A program made the translations under genes and the position numbers. The notes below the pieces were generated by a model. The model saw nothing but the letters and a program-made list of their open reading frames with translations. It was not told the origin of the DNA and searched no databases. 64,000 bases of DNA from an uncultured Lachnospiraceae bacterium (GTDB lineage Bacteria; Bacillota; Clostridia; Lachnospirales; Lachnospiraceae), in assembly GCA_902779305.1 (NCBI GenBank), contig CACZBD010000018.1:1-64000 (forward strand), read 5' to 3'. Of the stretch, positions 7,978-16,410 are shown piece by piece. The first letter of the stretch is position 1. Each line of letters begins with the position of its first letter.

Positions 7978-9042
7978 ATGAAACGGATCGTATTAACGGG
8001 CGGCGGAACGGCCGGCCATGTCACACCCAATATCGCACTGCTGCCGGCACTGAAAGAAGCCGGGTATGAGATCTTCTATATCGGTTCTTATAACGGAATG
8101 GAAAAGTCACTCATTGCCGATTTTGACATTCCCTATTACGGCATTTCCTCGGGCAAACTGCGCCGCTATTTCGATGTCAAAAACTTTACCGATCCCTTCC
8201 GTGTGATCAAAGGGTTTTTCGAGGCCAAAAAACTGATGAAGGAGCTGCATCCGGACGTCGTTTTCTCCAAAGGCGGCTTTGTTTCCGTTCCCGTTGTGAT
8301 CGCCGCCAAAAGAAATAAGATCCCGGTGATCATCCATGAATCGGATATGACGCCTGGACTTGCGAACAAGCTGAGTTTTTCTTCCGCCAAGAAGATCTGC
8401 TGCAATTTCCCGGAAACCGTCGGGAAGCTCCCCGGTAAAAAAGCCGTGCTTACCGGTTCGCCTATCCGTAAGGAACTGCGCGAAGGGGATGCAGAAAGGG
8501 GCCGCAGCTTCTGTAAGCTCTCATCCGACAAACCCGTGATCCTGATCATGGGCGGTTCTCTTGGTGCCGCCAATGTCAATAAAGCAGTCCGGCAGATCCT
8601 GCCCACGCTCTTAAAAGATTTCTATGTGGTCCATTTGTGCGGAAAAGGAAAACTGGACGAGTCCCTGAAGGATACGCCGGGATACGTCCAGTTCGAATAT
8701 ATCAAAGATGAATTGAAAGATCTGTTTGCCATGAGCGATCTGGTCATTTCCAGAGCCGGCGCAAATGCGATCTGCGAGCTGCTCTACCTGCACAAGCCGA
8801 ATCTTCTGATCCCGCTGTCCGTTAACGCAAGCCGCGGAGATCAGGTGCTGAATGCGAGGTCCTTTGAGAAGCAGGGCTTCTCCGTCGTTCTTGAAGAGGA
8901 AGAACTGACGGATGAAGTTCTTGAAACCGCTGTCAGAGACCTGTATGCAAACCGCGGCAAATATGTGGAAGCCATGAAGAATTCTTCCCAAAACGATGCC
9001 GTAAGATCGATCGTCTCGCTTCTTGAAGAAGTCAGGAAATGA
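7978..9042 (+). CDS. murG: MurG glycosyltransferase (lipid II synthesis)
   Basis: UDP-GlcNAc: undecaprenyl-pyrophosphoryl-MurNAc-pentapeptide GlcNAc transferase, making lipid II on the inner face of the membrane (354 residues). GGGTAGHVTPN forms the N-terminal glycine loop, VVFSKGGFVSVPV and HESDMTPGLAN are acceptor-side motifs, and SRAGANAICELL with a GDQVLNA-like stretch bind UDP-GlcNAc. The start at 7978 has AAAGGGA upstream; the frame extending to 7855 covers the promoter. It stands alone, outside a division/cell-wall cluster, as some Clostridia have. It ends exactly where the convergent HIT gene ends. Confidence 0.93.
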   Translation: MKRIVLTGGGTAGHVTPNIALLPALKEAGYEIFYIGSYNGMEKSLIADFDIPYYGISSGKLRRYFDVKNFTDPFRVIKGFFEAKKLMKELHPDVVFSKGGFVSVPVVIAAKRNKIPVIIHESDMTPGLANKLSFSSAKKICCNFPETVGKLPGKKAVLTGSPIRKELREGDAERGRSFCKLSSDKPVILIMGGSLGAANVNKAVRQILPTLLKDFYVVHLCGKGKLDESLKDTPGYVQFEYIKDELKDLFAMSDLVISRAGANAICELLYLHKPNLLIPLSVNASRGDQVLNARSFEKQGFSVVLEEEELTDEVLETAVRDLYANRGKYVEAMKNSSQNDAVRSIVSLLEEVRK

Positions 9043-9453
9043 TCATAATTTCAGCTGTTCGCACAAAGCCTTCTGTTCTTCGGGATCGGGATTCGTGGGC
9101 GTCCAGAGGATCTTTGCCTGATCGTTTTCATAACGCGGGATCAGGTGCAGATGAAAATGAAAAACGCTCTGTCCTGCGCATTCCCCATTGTTCTGTACCA
9201 GATTGAACCCGTCGCAGTGAAGCTTTTCCGTCATATGCTTCACCAGCTTCTTCGCCAGTTTCATGGCAGATGCTGCCACATCCTCATCTATTTCGTAAAG
9301 ATCCGCAAAATGATCTTTGGGTAAGATCAGCGCATGCCCTTTTGTGGCAGGCGCCGCATCCAGGATCACCCGGAACTGTTCGTCCTCATAGATCGAATTG
9401 GTCGGGATCTCCCCGTTTGCCAGTTTGCAGAAAATACAGTCGTCTTTTTTCAT
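9043..9453 (-). CDS. HIT-family hydrolase
   Basis: A 136-residue histidine-triad protein acting on nucleoside phosphoramidates or dinucleoside polyphosphates. The triad is HFHLHLIPRY near residues 99-108; the N-terminal CIFCKLANGEIP with two Cys is typical of Hint-type proteins. Its ATG overlaps the stop codon of the flavodoxin-SCP2 gene (ATGA), so they form one translation unit. Its stop abuts that of murG. Confidence 0.93.
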   Translation of the reverse strand: MKKDDCIFCKLANGEIPTNSIYEDEQFRVILDAAPATKGHALILPKDHFADLYEIDEDVAASAMKLAKKLVKHMTEKLHCDGFNLVQNNGECAGQSVFHFHLHLIPRYENDQAKILWTPTNPDPEEQKALCEQLKL

Positions 9454-10463
9454 GCTCTTTCCGTTCCCCCGTTTTCAAAATCAAACACCTGATCCAGCAT
9501 TCTTAACAGCCTGAAGTCTCCCTTCACCTGCATCTGTCCCGACATGAATGCCCTCTGGAACGTGATGCGGCCGCCTATGATCTGTTCCATGATATCCGCA
9601 TCCAGTTTGCAGAGAACATCCGGCGTCTCCAGATTTCCGTAATAGCAGTTCAGTTCGCTCTCCGAGATCTCGGCGATCAGGGGTTTTGCGCGTTCCTTGA
9701 TCAGGAATTTATAAGATGCATTCACACTGCCGTGCGGATCAAAGTGCTTTTCAAAATCGGAAATATATAACGTATTCTCGTCAACATCCTTATGCTCCAG
9801 TTTCTCTTTGAAGTAACTGGTCAGTTCCTGGATGTCCTCTTTCTGTCTTGCTACATATTCCTCATCAGCCGCATATTTGCTCAGCTGTTCGGTTTCCTTC
9901 GGCGTCTGGGCGATCTTTCTGGTCACATCCACCTGCCGTTTGACTGCCTGGTTGCTGGCAGGAAGCGCAAGCGTCTTCTGCGAGATCGTCCGGTACATAT
10001 TCTCGGCTTTCTTCTCAATGATCGTCTGGTAATCCTTATTCAGTTCAAAGGAAGTCATATCGTCGACATACCCGCACAGGCCGCTGCAGGGCAGGCCGCC
10101 CAGGATCTCCCAGGCCACCGCAAGCTGCGTCTTGGCTTCCCGTTCACCGGATGTCGTTGACATGACGATGGGACACATATAGGTGGTTGCGATCTTCTCT
10201 CTGTTTCCGTACAGCCAGCAGGCATCGAGAAACTGCAGCAGATAGCCGCCGATCCCGAACCATTCCACGGTCGTGGCCAGAATGATCCCGTCCGCATCAT
10301 TCAAAGAGGCCGGAAGTGTCGTGATGGTGTTCTTCAGTTCATAAAGATTAAACCGTTCCACACGCACGTTCAGCTCATCCAGAACCGCTTCAAACCGGCT
10401 CAGCACATATAACGAAGGATCGTCCACGAATCCTCTTCCGCCGTAATAGATGTTGATCTTCAT
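9450..10463 (-). CDS. Flavodoxin-like/SCP2 fusion protein
   Basis: A 337-residue two-part protein. The N-terminal half (1-170) has the flavodoxin/NADPH-dependent FMN reductase fold: MKINIYYGGRGF, DADGIILATTVEWFGIGGYLLQFLD and a segment MSTTSGEREA that could contact FMN. After a charged linker (175-225), the C-terminal part (about 230-330) resembles an SCP2 sterol-carrier domain (CKLDADIMEQIIGGRITFQRAFMSGQMQVKGDF), which binds lipids. A role in lipid-linked redox chemistry is an inference. It is co-transcribed with the HIT hydrolase. Confidence 0.75.
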   Translation of the reverse strand: MKINIYYGGRGFVDDPSLYVLSRFEAVLDELNVRVERFNLYELKNTITTLPASLNDADGIILATTVEWFGIGGYLLQFLDACWLYGNREKIATTYMCPIVMSTTSGEREAKTQLAVAWEILGGLPCSGLCGYVDDMTSFELNKDYQTIIEKKAENMYRTISQKTLALPASNQAVKRQVDVTRKIAQTPKETEQLSKYAADEEYVARQKEDIQELTSYFKEKLEHKDVDENTLYISDFEKHFDPHGSVNASYKFLIKERAKPLIAEISESELNCYYGNLETPDVLCKLDADIMEQIIGGRITFQRAFMSGQMQVKGDFRLLRMLDQVFDFENGGTERA

Positions 10464-10525
10464 TGATATTCCCCATTCATAAAGGTCCGTTTCATGATTT
10501 AGAATATCATTTCACCGGGATACCG

Positions 10526-10961
10526 TCAACGGAATTTCAACAGTAAAAGGCACAGCGTAAAGCACAAAACAAGCGCAAAGACCGCCGCAAATCCAAGGAT
10601 CCCGAATGCGCCGGAAGAAGCGCTTCCTCCGTTTTTTTTGGCTTCCTGTTTTTCACCTGCCGGCTGCATTTTTGTCACCGGATCATCCGGTTCTTTTTCC
10701 CGCTCACAGGTCCCGCCATCTTCCAGAAGTCTGTCAAACCCGTAATCACCTGCCGCAGCATATCTGTAGAAGCCGTAAGACAGATCGATCGCTTCATCCT
10801 GTGAATGGTCGGTCACGGTGATCAGATATTCTGCAAGCGCCTGCAGTTTCTCCTGTAGGGAGCTTTCCCATACGGGACAGGCACAGAACAGAAATGTGTT
10901 GTCTTTTAAGTCTCTAAAGATATATTCCGGATCTAAAAGGATATGTTCCGCGCTGTCGTAC
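10526..10961 (-). pseudogene. 3' remnant of a DUF6382-type gene (Tad locus)
   Basis: The frame runs open on the minus strand from about 10985 to 10526 but lacks a proper start. The opening part (HILLDPEYIFRDL, FLFCACPVWESSLQEKLQ, LAEYLITVTDHSQDEA) matches what I know of DUF6382 proteins, which in Lachnospiraceae carry an FHA domain and lie in Tad-like loci. Here a linker, a C-terminal membrane span (GILGFAAVFALVLCFTLC) and the stop follow; no FHA domain is present. The first codons, near 10962-10985, come from the island end. An internal ATG at 10816 could give a 96-residue product, but it has no good ribosome site. Confidence 0.6.
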
Positions 10962-10984
10962 GGAATAAAAAAGTTTTTTAGGCC

Positions 10985-10995
10985 TTATATCGTCT
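10985..10995 (+). repeat. 11-bp direct repeat, left island end
   Basis: TTATATCGTCT, identical to 36472-36482 in the same orientation, followed by TTTTTTTCAACGTT. It is possibly an attachment core or a recombinase arm site. Confidence 0.5.
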
Positions 10996-11016
10996 TTTTT
11001 TCAACGTTCTATTAAC

Positions 11017-11046
11017 AAAAAAACTTCTTCACTGTAAAAGAAGAAG
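11017..11046 (-). terminator. Terminator behind the left DUF4379 operon
   Basis: Minus-strand CTTCTTC, 9-nt loop, GAAGAAG, then seven T residues. It lies 44 bases beyond the stop codon at 11090. Confidence 0.8.
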
Positions 11047-11089
11047 GATTGATCCAACGCTTCAACACTCAATAATACTCTCGAACGTG

Positions 11090-12259
11090 CTATGGATCAC
11101 AATATGGACACGCTTGTCCGCACGATCGATTCCTTGGGGTTGCTCTCCATTCGTGGCCATTTTTGCATTTCCACCAAAACTTTTTACCCGATGATATTGT
11201 AACCACTTGTGGAGTTATCAGTCTGTTTTTATCCGGATGCCACTGTGCTGCAAGATCGGGATTGAGTGTGGCCAAATCATTATAGCCAGGCCACACCGCT
11301 TTTCCGTTCAAAAAAGGACAACCACATCCTGCACGGCGACTGTTAATCCTCGCCCGCCATTCGAAGTCAAAATGCTTACCTGTAATTGGGTCGTCGTATG
11401 GCAACAGCCACCATACAATTTTATTCGAAGAAGGTGTTACCAGTTGTGGAGTTAGCACTCCATTTTTGTTTGGATGCCACTGCTCCGCAAGATCGGGATC
11501 AATCGTTTGCAGATCATTATAGCCGGGCCAGGCACGATGGTGGCTCAAAAAGGGACAGCCGTCCCCTTTTGCTCTGTCACAAACTCGAGCCTGCCACTCG
11601 AAGTCAAAGTGATTGCCCGTAATTGGATCGTCATAATGTAACAGCCACCATACCTTTTTCTTTGATGTAGCTACTATCATGTTTGGGATCAATGTTTCAT
11701 TTTTTGCTGGATGCCATTCCTTAACCAAATGAGGGCATTTTGTTGCAAGATCATTATAGCCAGAATACAAAGCTTTCCCAGCAATAAATGGACACCCATT
11801 TCCTTTATTTCTGCTATTTATCGTTGCTTGCCACTCAAAATCATAATGCTTTCCTGTTTCAGGATCATCATATGGTAAGAGCCACCAGACCTTTTTATTC
11901 TGTGAAACTGTCACCATTCTTGGCGATAATTCGCCGTTTTTTGTTGGATGCCATTCTGCTGCGAGTTTTGGATTTTTCGTTTCCAGATCATTAAAGCCGG
12001 GTAACACTCTTCTTCCGTTTAGGTATGGACATCCTTTTCCCCTTGTTCGGTTGTTAATTGTTGCAGTCCACTCAAAATCATAATGCTTTCCTGTTTCAGG
12101 ATCATCATATGGTAAGAGCCACCAGACCCTCTGGTTTGAATAAGTCGAAACATCTTTAGGCGTTAAACTTCCGTTTTTTGTTGGATGCCACTCCGCTGCC
12201 AGTTTTGGGAATTTCTCAAAAAGACTGTTATGATTGCTATTCTTATTTTGTTTCTTCAT
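11090..12259 (-). CDS. DUF4379 repeat protein, five repeats (four degenerate)
   Basis: 389 residues made of five repeats of about 75. Each begins P-x-L-A-x-x-W-H-P-x-K-N-G and ends with a PGYNDL-like linker. Repeats 1-4 have WWLLPYDDPETGKHYDFEW-type cores and CP(Y/F)(L/I): two of the four expected zinc ligands are missing. Repeat 5 is canonical, with FWWKCKNGHEW and CPYC, a Cys-His-Cys-Cys zinc module of the DUF4379 (probable zinc-ribbon) family. No enzyme domain is visible; a nucleic-acid-binding role is inferred from the canonical fold. The start at 12259 has AAGGAC upstream. It is co-directional with, and 41 bases behind, a shorter relative. Confidence 0.8.
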   Translation of the reverse strand: MKKQNKNSNHNSLFEKFPKLAAEWHPTKNGSLTPKDVSTYSNQRVWWLLPYDDPETGKHYDFEWTATINNRTRGKGCPYLNGRRVLPGFNDLETKNPKLAAEWHPTKNGELSPRMVTVSQNKKVWWLLPYDDPETGKHYDFEWQATINSRNKGNGCPFIAGKALYSGYNDLATKCPHLVKEWHPAKNETLIPNMIVATSKKKVWWLLHYDDPITGNHFDFEWQARVCDRAKGDGCPFLSHHRAWPGYNDLQTIDPDLAEQWHPNKNGVLTPQLVTPSSNKIVWWLLPYDDPITGKHFDFEWRARINSRRAGCGCPFLNGKAVWPGYNDLATLNPDLAAQWHPDKNRLITPQVVTISSGKKFWWKCKNGHEWRATPRNRSCGQACPYCDP

Positions 12260-12300
12260 AGTCCTTCGTTCTTTCCAACATCATTTGTGTTCTCTGTTAA

Positions 12301-13029
12301 TCAATCAATTTTTTTACAAATCGGACAATTGGTACCTTCACATCGATGACCCGGATCTATACGCCATTCATGACCATTCTTGCAAATCCACCATCTCTTA
12401 ATGTTACTTTTTGCCATAACATCTCTAGGTGTAATACCCTTGTTTTTTTGGGGATGCCATTCTGCCAATATATATTCCATCCCTTTTGTTTTACAATATG
12501 TTTCAAGGTCATTATAACCAGGCCATAGCGCCTGCGTCATAAACGGACAATTTAATCCTTGATAGACCCTCCCAAAAACATCTGCTCTCCATTCAAAATC
12601 AAAGTGTTTTCCTGTTTCCGGATCATCGTACGGAAATAGCCACCAGACATTTTTATTGCTTCCTGAAGTTACATCTCTTGGCGTCAATTTCCCATTTTTT
12701 GTTGGATGCCATTCTGCTATAAGATGCTCCATCCCTTTTCTTTTGCAGTATGTTTCCAGATCATTGTATCCCGGCCATGCACGATGATTGGTTAGATATG
12801 GACAGCCGTATCCCATCTTTGTTCTGACTGAAGGACTTTCTTTCCATTCAAAATCGAAATGTTTTCCTGTTTTCGGATCATTGTACGGAAATAGCCACCA
12901 GACTTTTTTATTGCTCCCACATGTTACATCATATGGTGTCAATGATCCATTTTTTACTGGATGCCATATCTTCGCCAATTGTGGAAATCGCATCCCAATA
13001 CTATTTGCTGTGTCAAATCGTTTTCCCAT
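12301..13029 (-). CDS. DUF4379 repeat protein, three repeats (two degenerate)
   Basis: About 242 residues, three repeats of about 80. Repeats 1 and 2 carry WWLFPY(N/D)DPxTGKHFDFEW and CP(Y/F)(L/M); repeat 3 is canonical (RWWICKNGHEW, CPIC). The linker between repeats is PGYNDLETYCKxKGM, as in the arrays at the other end of the island. Two ATGs compete: 13035 lies almost on top of GGAGG, while 13029 has eight bases of spacing and is preferred. The 5' end faces the serine recombinase across an array of TATTGACR repeats. Confidence 0.78.
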   Translation of the reverse strand: MGKRFDTANSIGMRFPQLAKIWHPVKNGSLTPYDVTCGSNKKVWWLFPYNDPKTGKHFDFEWKESPSVRTKMGYGCPYLTNHRAWPGYNDLETYCKRKGMEHLIAEWHPTKNGKLTPRDVTSGSNKNVWWLFPYDDPETGKHFDFEWRADVFGRVYQGLNCPFMTQALWPGYNDLETYCKTKGMEYILAEWHPQKNKGITPRDVMAKSNIKRWWICKNGHEWRIDPGHRCEGTNCPICKKID

Positions 13030-13072
13030 TTTCATTACCTCCGACCTGTCATTCTTCTTTTCCTAAAATATT

Positions 13073-13168
13073 TATTGACGATTCCGTCAATATACGCTTC
13101 TCTTATCTTATATTGACAACGTATCGTATTTGTGATATATTGTCAATATAACATAAGATATTTTGACA
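13073..13168. repeat. TATTGAC(G/A) inverted-repeat array between divergent genes
   Basis: TATTGACG (13073-13080) and CGTCAATA (13085-13092) form a perfect inverted pair. TATATTGACAA (13109-13119) and TTGTCAATATA (13140-13150) form a second, wider pair; TATTTTGACA (13159-13168) is a fifth, imperfect copy just before the recombinase ribosome site. Such an arrangement fits a serine-recombinase res site or an operator array. Confidence 0.6.
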
Positions 13169-13183
13169 GAGGAGGCGAAAACA

Positions 13184-13867
13184 ATGGCAACTTACTTTTA
13201 TATGCGGATCAGCACTCAGGAAGACAGAGAGATGCAAAAATACTCCCGTCAAGAGCATTGCATAAAACAATACGCAAATGAAAATAAAATTCCTTATGAC
13301 GAACACTATATATATAAGGAAGACATTTCTGGAAAAAACTTCACCGAACGGAAAGAATGGATAAAGCTTGAGCGAGTTTTACATTCTGGAGATACTGTTG
13401 TTTTCAAGGATATAAGCCGTTTTACAAGAGAGGCTCAAAATGGATACGATAAATATATGGATCTTATGCGTCAAAACATCCATCTTGTCTTTCTGGACAA
13501 TCCAACCGTTTGTACCGATTACATCAAACAGTTATTAGACGCTGCTGAAAAACAAACACTCATTGCCAAAATATCTCTCGAAAACACAGTTAAGCTTCTT
13601 TTATTTGTAGAACTGGATCGAGCCGAACAGGAAAGATTAACGCTAAATAAAAGAATAAAAGACGGCATGGCTGCCTCTTCCAAAAAACCCGGACGTAAAA
13701 CAGGGCAACTCGATAAGATGACACCCGAGCTCAGTCACGACCTCATAGCTTACTCGAAAGACCGTAGCATAAGACAAATTGAGTTGATGAGAAAACACAA
13801 CATTAGTCGCAACACCCTGAAAAAATATGTACATTATATACTGGCTCAAAATGAAAAAAATGACTAA
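13184..13867 (+). CDS. Serine recombinase (resolvase/invertase family)
   Basis: 227 residues. The N-terminal catalytic domain starts MATYFYMRISTQEDREMQ, with the nucleophilic Ser in the RIST position and the conserved region VVFKDISRFTRE (family form DRxxR). It lacks the large C-terminal domain of integrating serine recombinases, so it is of resolvase/invertase size. A C-terminal helix-turn-helix is suggested by RQIELMRKHNISRNTLKKY, preceded by a basic linker (SSKKPGRKTG). The start at 13184 follows GGAGG by eight bases. The inverted repeats directly upstream are the likely recombination or control site. Confidence 0.85.
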   Translation: MATYFYMRISTQEDREMQKYSRQEHCIKQYANENKIPYDEHYIYKEDISGKNFTERKEWIKLERVLHSGDTVVFKDISRFTREAQNGYDKYMDLMRQNIHLVFLDNPTVCTDYIKQLLDAAEKQTLIAKISLENTVKLLLFVELDRAEQERLTLNKRIKDGMAASSKKPGRKTGQLDKMTPELSHDLIAYSKDRSIRQIELMRKHNISRNTLKKYVHYILAQNEKND

Positions 13868-13926
13868 AGTTTTCTTGTCACAATATCCTTGTTGCTTTAA
13901 TTGCTTTCATAATATAAAATAAAAGC

Positions 13927-14003
13927 GAGGGATCACAATTTATAAATTAACGTTATCCGTATCGGATACCACATTTCAGTAAAATAGGAATTAATAATCC
14001 CTC
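13927..14003. repeat. Nested inverted repeats downstream of the serine recombinase
   Basis: Outer arms GAGGGAT (13927-13933) and ATCCCTC (13997-14003) enclose a tight hairpin TATCCG-TAT-CGGATA (13954-13968). The rest is AT-rich. It could be a small non-autonomous element remnant or an RNA structure. Confidence 0.4.
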
Positions 14004-14048
14004 ACTTATTGTATTATCTCTGAAGACTTATTCTTCGGACACAATTTA

Positions 14049-14068
14049 GCCCCCCGTTTTCGGGGGGC
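14049..14068. terminator. GC-rich hairpin between convergent genes
   Basis: GCCCCCCG-TTTT-CGGGGGGC, a perfect 8-bp stem between the serine recombinase (plus) and the small zinc protein (minus). T-tracts are weak on both sides, so termination is likely but not certain. Confidence 0.5.
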
Positions 14069-14107
14069 ATTTGAATTTAAATGGCAGACTATCAGCAGAA
14101 AACGAAT

Positions 14108-14305
14108 TCATATATTGGCAACTACTACAACAGATAATTCCTCGTAGTCATCTTTTGAATCTGTATAGCACCGACGCAAGTATTCATGTCCGCCGTCCAC
14201 GGCTATGCGCCCGCAGGAGCAGCTACGATAGTCATGAACAGCGACGGACTCTAAGATATCTCCACAGATTCTGCAACGGATAGAGTTTTTAACGATTTTT
14301 TCCAT
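14108..14305 (-). CDS. DUF7695-type small zinc protein
   Basis: 65 residues. The motif CRICGDILES, then CSCGRIAVDGGHEYLRR matches a small phage-associated family (DUF7695) in which two Cys pairs probably bind zinc. No enzymatic role is known. The start at 14305 lacks a clear Shine-Dalgarno sequence; the amino-acid pattern rather than the start signal supports the gene. It lies at the end of a minus-strand row of small phage-like genes. Confidence 0.65.
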   Translation of the reverse strand: MEKIVKNSIRCRICGDILESVAVHDYRSCSCGRIAVDGGHEYLRRCYTDSKDDYEELSVVVVANI

Positions 14306-14379
14306 ATACTATGATAAAGCCATCGACAATCACGAACCCTTCGAACTGGTTGATTCGGTTACGAACGAACCAGCCCATC

Positions 14380-15369
14380 TTACACGTTCCTTTTTCCATC
14401 TGATAATTCATTGCTTATATCCCCTTCGATAATCGCTGCGGGATAAAGATCTCCACTAGGGAGTATCGGTCTTTCCGTTTCGACATTTTCTTCTGATACT
14501 TCTTTTCGGTCACCGGGTTCCAACCTTATCGTTCCGCAATCGGTTTTGGCATATAACGTTACATCCCCGATATTTTCAAGATATAGAGGCATGTCTTCCG
14601 TTTTAGTGCTGTAAAATTCTATGTTTTGAAAATGTGGAAAGTATCTTAAATCAATCCGTGTTCCTTTCACAGAAATTAGATAGCTGTCCTGAAACATACC
14701 AACATGCGCCCATTTAAGCCATTCCAGCGGTTTCTTGTCCTTGGAATCTCTTGGTATATAACAGATTGAATGAAAATAGTATTCACAGAAATTCGCCAGA
14801 ACTAACAGCACTTTTCCCGGCTCAATCGTCGGATTATCAAGTTTTCCCTCATATTTTTTCTTGATCTTTTCATAATCCGGAATGATATCAGGGAATTTCT
14901 CCTGCTCCTTAAAATCACAGTATGCCAGTGGGCAATGATATACAGAATTTCGTGTTGTCAGAACCGCTTCTTCTCTGTCCTCGTCTATATGAATAGCCTT
15001 TACTTCAGAAGAGTGAGAGAAAACAGAATCGGCTAACCGTTCATGGCCTGTCACGACTCCATGGCCGATCTTGAATGGTTTTCCGCTGTATTCCCGAATA
15101 TCGACATACCAGTAATGGTACATAAGCCGTCGGTTCCCATCGCGTTTCGCCAGATTGTCAATATACGAGTCTATAATGTCGCGGCCCACTTCTTCAAACG
15201 TTTCCCCGGAAAAGATGTTCCTGGTAATGCCCATTTCGATTTCCTTCCCTTCGAACGCGAAAACCAGCTTAGTGACAAACCCGTAGTCTTTTATGGTTCC
15301 GTGAATATGATGCTTTTCTGAGTAAACGCGGATCTCTTTGGGCAGCATTGGATTTTTTTCTTCAGCCAT
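14380..15369 (-). CDS. Unrecognised 329-residue protein
   Basis: I do not recognise this protein. It is soluble, rich in Tyr, Lys and Glu, with no signal peptide or membrane span. The N-terminal part has strands around KLVFAFEGKEIEMGIT, and the C-terminal part a beta-like stretch (GDVTLYAKTDCGTIRLEPGDR). The start at 15369 is preceded by GGAGGGAC; an ATG 24 bases upstream is not. Its neighbours are small phage-like and regulator genes on the same strand. Confidence 0.65.
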   Translation of the reverse strand: MAEEKNPMLPKEIRVYSEKHHIHGTIKDYGFVTKLVFAFEGKEIEMGITRNIFSGETFEEVGRDIIDSYIDNLAKRDGNRRLMYHYWYVDIREYSGKPFKIGHGVVTGHERLADSVFSHSSEVKAIHIDEDREEAVLTTRNSVYHCPLAYCDFKEQEKFPDIIPDYEKIKKKYEGKLDNPTIEPGKVLLVLANFCEYYFHSICYIPRDSKDKKPLEWLKWAHVGMFQDSYLISVKGTRIDLRYFPHFQNIEFYSTKTEDMPLYLENIGDVTLYAKTDCGTIRLEPGDRKEVSEENVETERPILPSGDLYPAAIIEGDISNELSDGKRNV

Positions 15370-15434
15370 TGTCCCTCCATCCTCTCTGATCACCGGATCT
15401 TATATAGTCTTCGTTATTCTTTAGCGGTTCTGAG

Positions 15435-15854
15435 TCATATAAGGCACCCCTCTGCAATCCTGAACCTGAACCTCTCCGGTTTTATCAGGTCTTTTTTTAT
15501 AGCCCTCGGTTTAAACACATTCCTGTAGTCATCCGAATCGATCAGGAAATAATGCAGGACAAGCGTACCATCCATCGACGGAACAGTCCCGATATAGCTT
15601 TCCAGATTGAACAGGTTTCGCCACCTGTCGTCTGAATAATCATGTCCGGTACCAATGGCGCGAATGGAGAATTCTTTTTTATTCCCGATGTTACCGTCTG
15701 CATCATCATCAGCCTGGCACCACATCATCGGGGTGCCCAGCTGCAGGCCAACCGATAGTATATGTTCGATTGCGTCTTCTTGTGAGGCAAATGGCAGTTC
15801 AATGTCTGCGCTGATGACGGTGTCTGTTGGCAAAGCCTCTTTCCATATAAGCAT
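15435..15854 (-). CDS. DUF7352-type phage-like protein
   Basis: 139 residues resembling DUF7352 proteins: an N-terminal IWKEALP strand, the LSVGLQLGTPMMWCQADDD region (family form QxGxPxxWxxVD), FSIRAIGTGH, and a YIGT..SMDGTLVLHYF ending. The family is common in phages; its function is unknown. The start at 15854 has GGAGGAG upstream. Confidence 0.6.
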   Translation of the reverse strand: MLIWKEALPTDTVISADIELPFASQEDAIEHILSVGLQLGTPMMWCQADDDADGNIGNKKEFSIRAIGTGHDYSDDRWRNLFNLESYIGTVPSMDGTLVLHYFLIDSDDYRNVFKPRAIKKDLIKPERFRFRIAEGCLI

Positions 15855-15874
15855 TTGTTTCTCCTCCCGCTAGA

Positions 15875-16378
15875 TCATTCTTTTTTGGCTTTTTCGTAGC
15901 AATCATCACAGAGAGTCAGGATATATATGAGGTCATTCCTCAGTTTTCCAGGCTTACCGCACTTTTCGCAGATCTCGCCAGATCTTTTTTCTCCCCATGC
16001 AACGATTTCTGCTATTTCTTTGTGAATATGATTCTCTTTTTTCCCCGGATGGATCCTCAGGCTCGGCGGCCCGCCCAAAATGTCGAAAGCATGGATTCCT
16101 GGGTTGTCTCCAGGGAAATGGTAATAAAATCTGAGCTTTCCCCACTTCTCCTTCACTTGAAGGATAACAATATCAGGCTCCATGTTGTTTTTGTCATAAA
16201 CGGCCTGTATCTTTGCGCACATTTCATTCAACAGATCGTACCAGCCGTCACTGCATTCACATCCGAACGCCCCGTACAGATCGTGAATGCAACCTTTCTT
16301 TTTTTGTTGTTGCAATGATGTTTTGGGTTTCATGAATTCATATTTTTCTGCCAAAGCATCTTCCAGTTCTTTTTTCAT
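15875..16378 (-). CDS. Conserved small protein with C-terminal zinc finger, unknown role
   Basis: 167 residues. The pattern CSDGWYDLLNEMCAKIQ, ILQVKEKWGKLRFYYHF and, at the C-terminus, ICEKCGKPGKLR followed by LCDDC recalls a widespread uncharacterised family often placed near toxins or phage genes. The two Cys pairs probably bind zinc. An immunity role is only a guess from that context. GGGAG precedes the start at 16378. Confidence 0.6.
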   Translation of the reverse strand: MKKELEDALAEKYEFMKPKTSLQQQKKKGCIHDLYGAFGCECSDGWYDLLNEMCAKIQAVYDKNNMEPDIVILQVKEKWGKLRFYYHFPGDNPGIHAFDILGGPPSLRIHPGKKENHIHKEIAEIVAWGEKRSGEICEKCGKPGKLRNDLIYILTLCDDCYEKAKKE

Positions 16379-16410
16379 CGCAATTGCTCCCGGGTTTAGA
16401 TAAGTACAGT

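Noticed and set aside
10816..10816. Start of a complete 96-residue membrane protein
   Set aside because: The frame runs on upstream with family-like sequence for another 48 codons or so, so the ATG is internal to a truncated gene.
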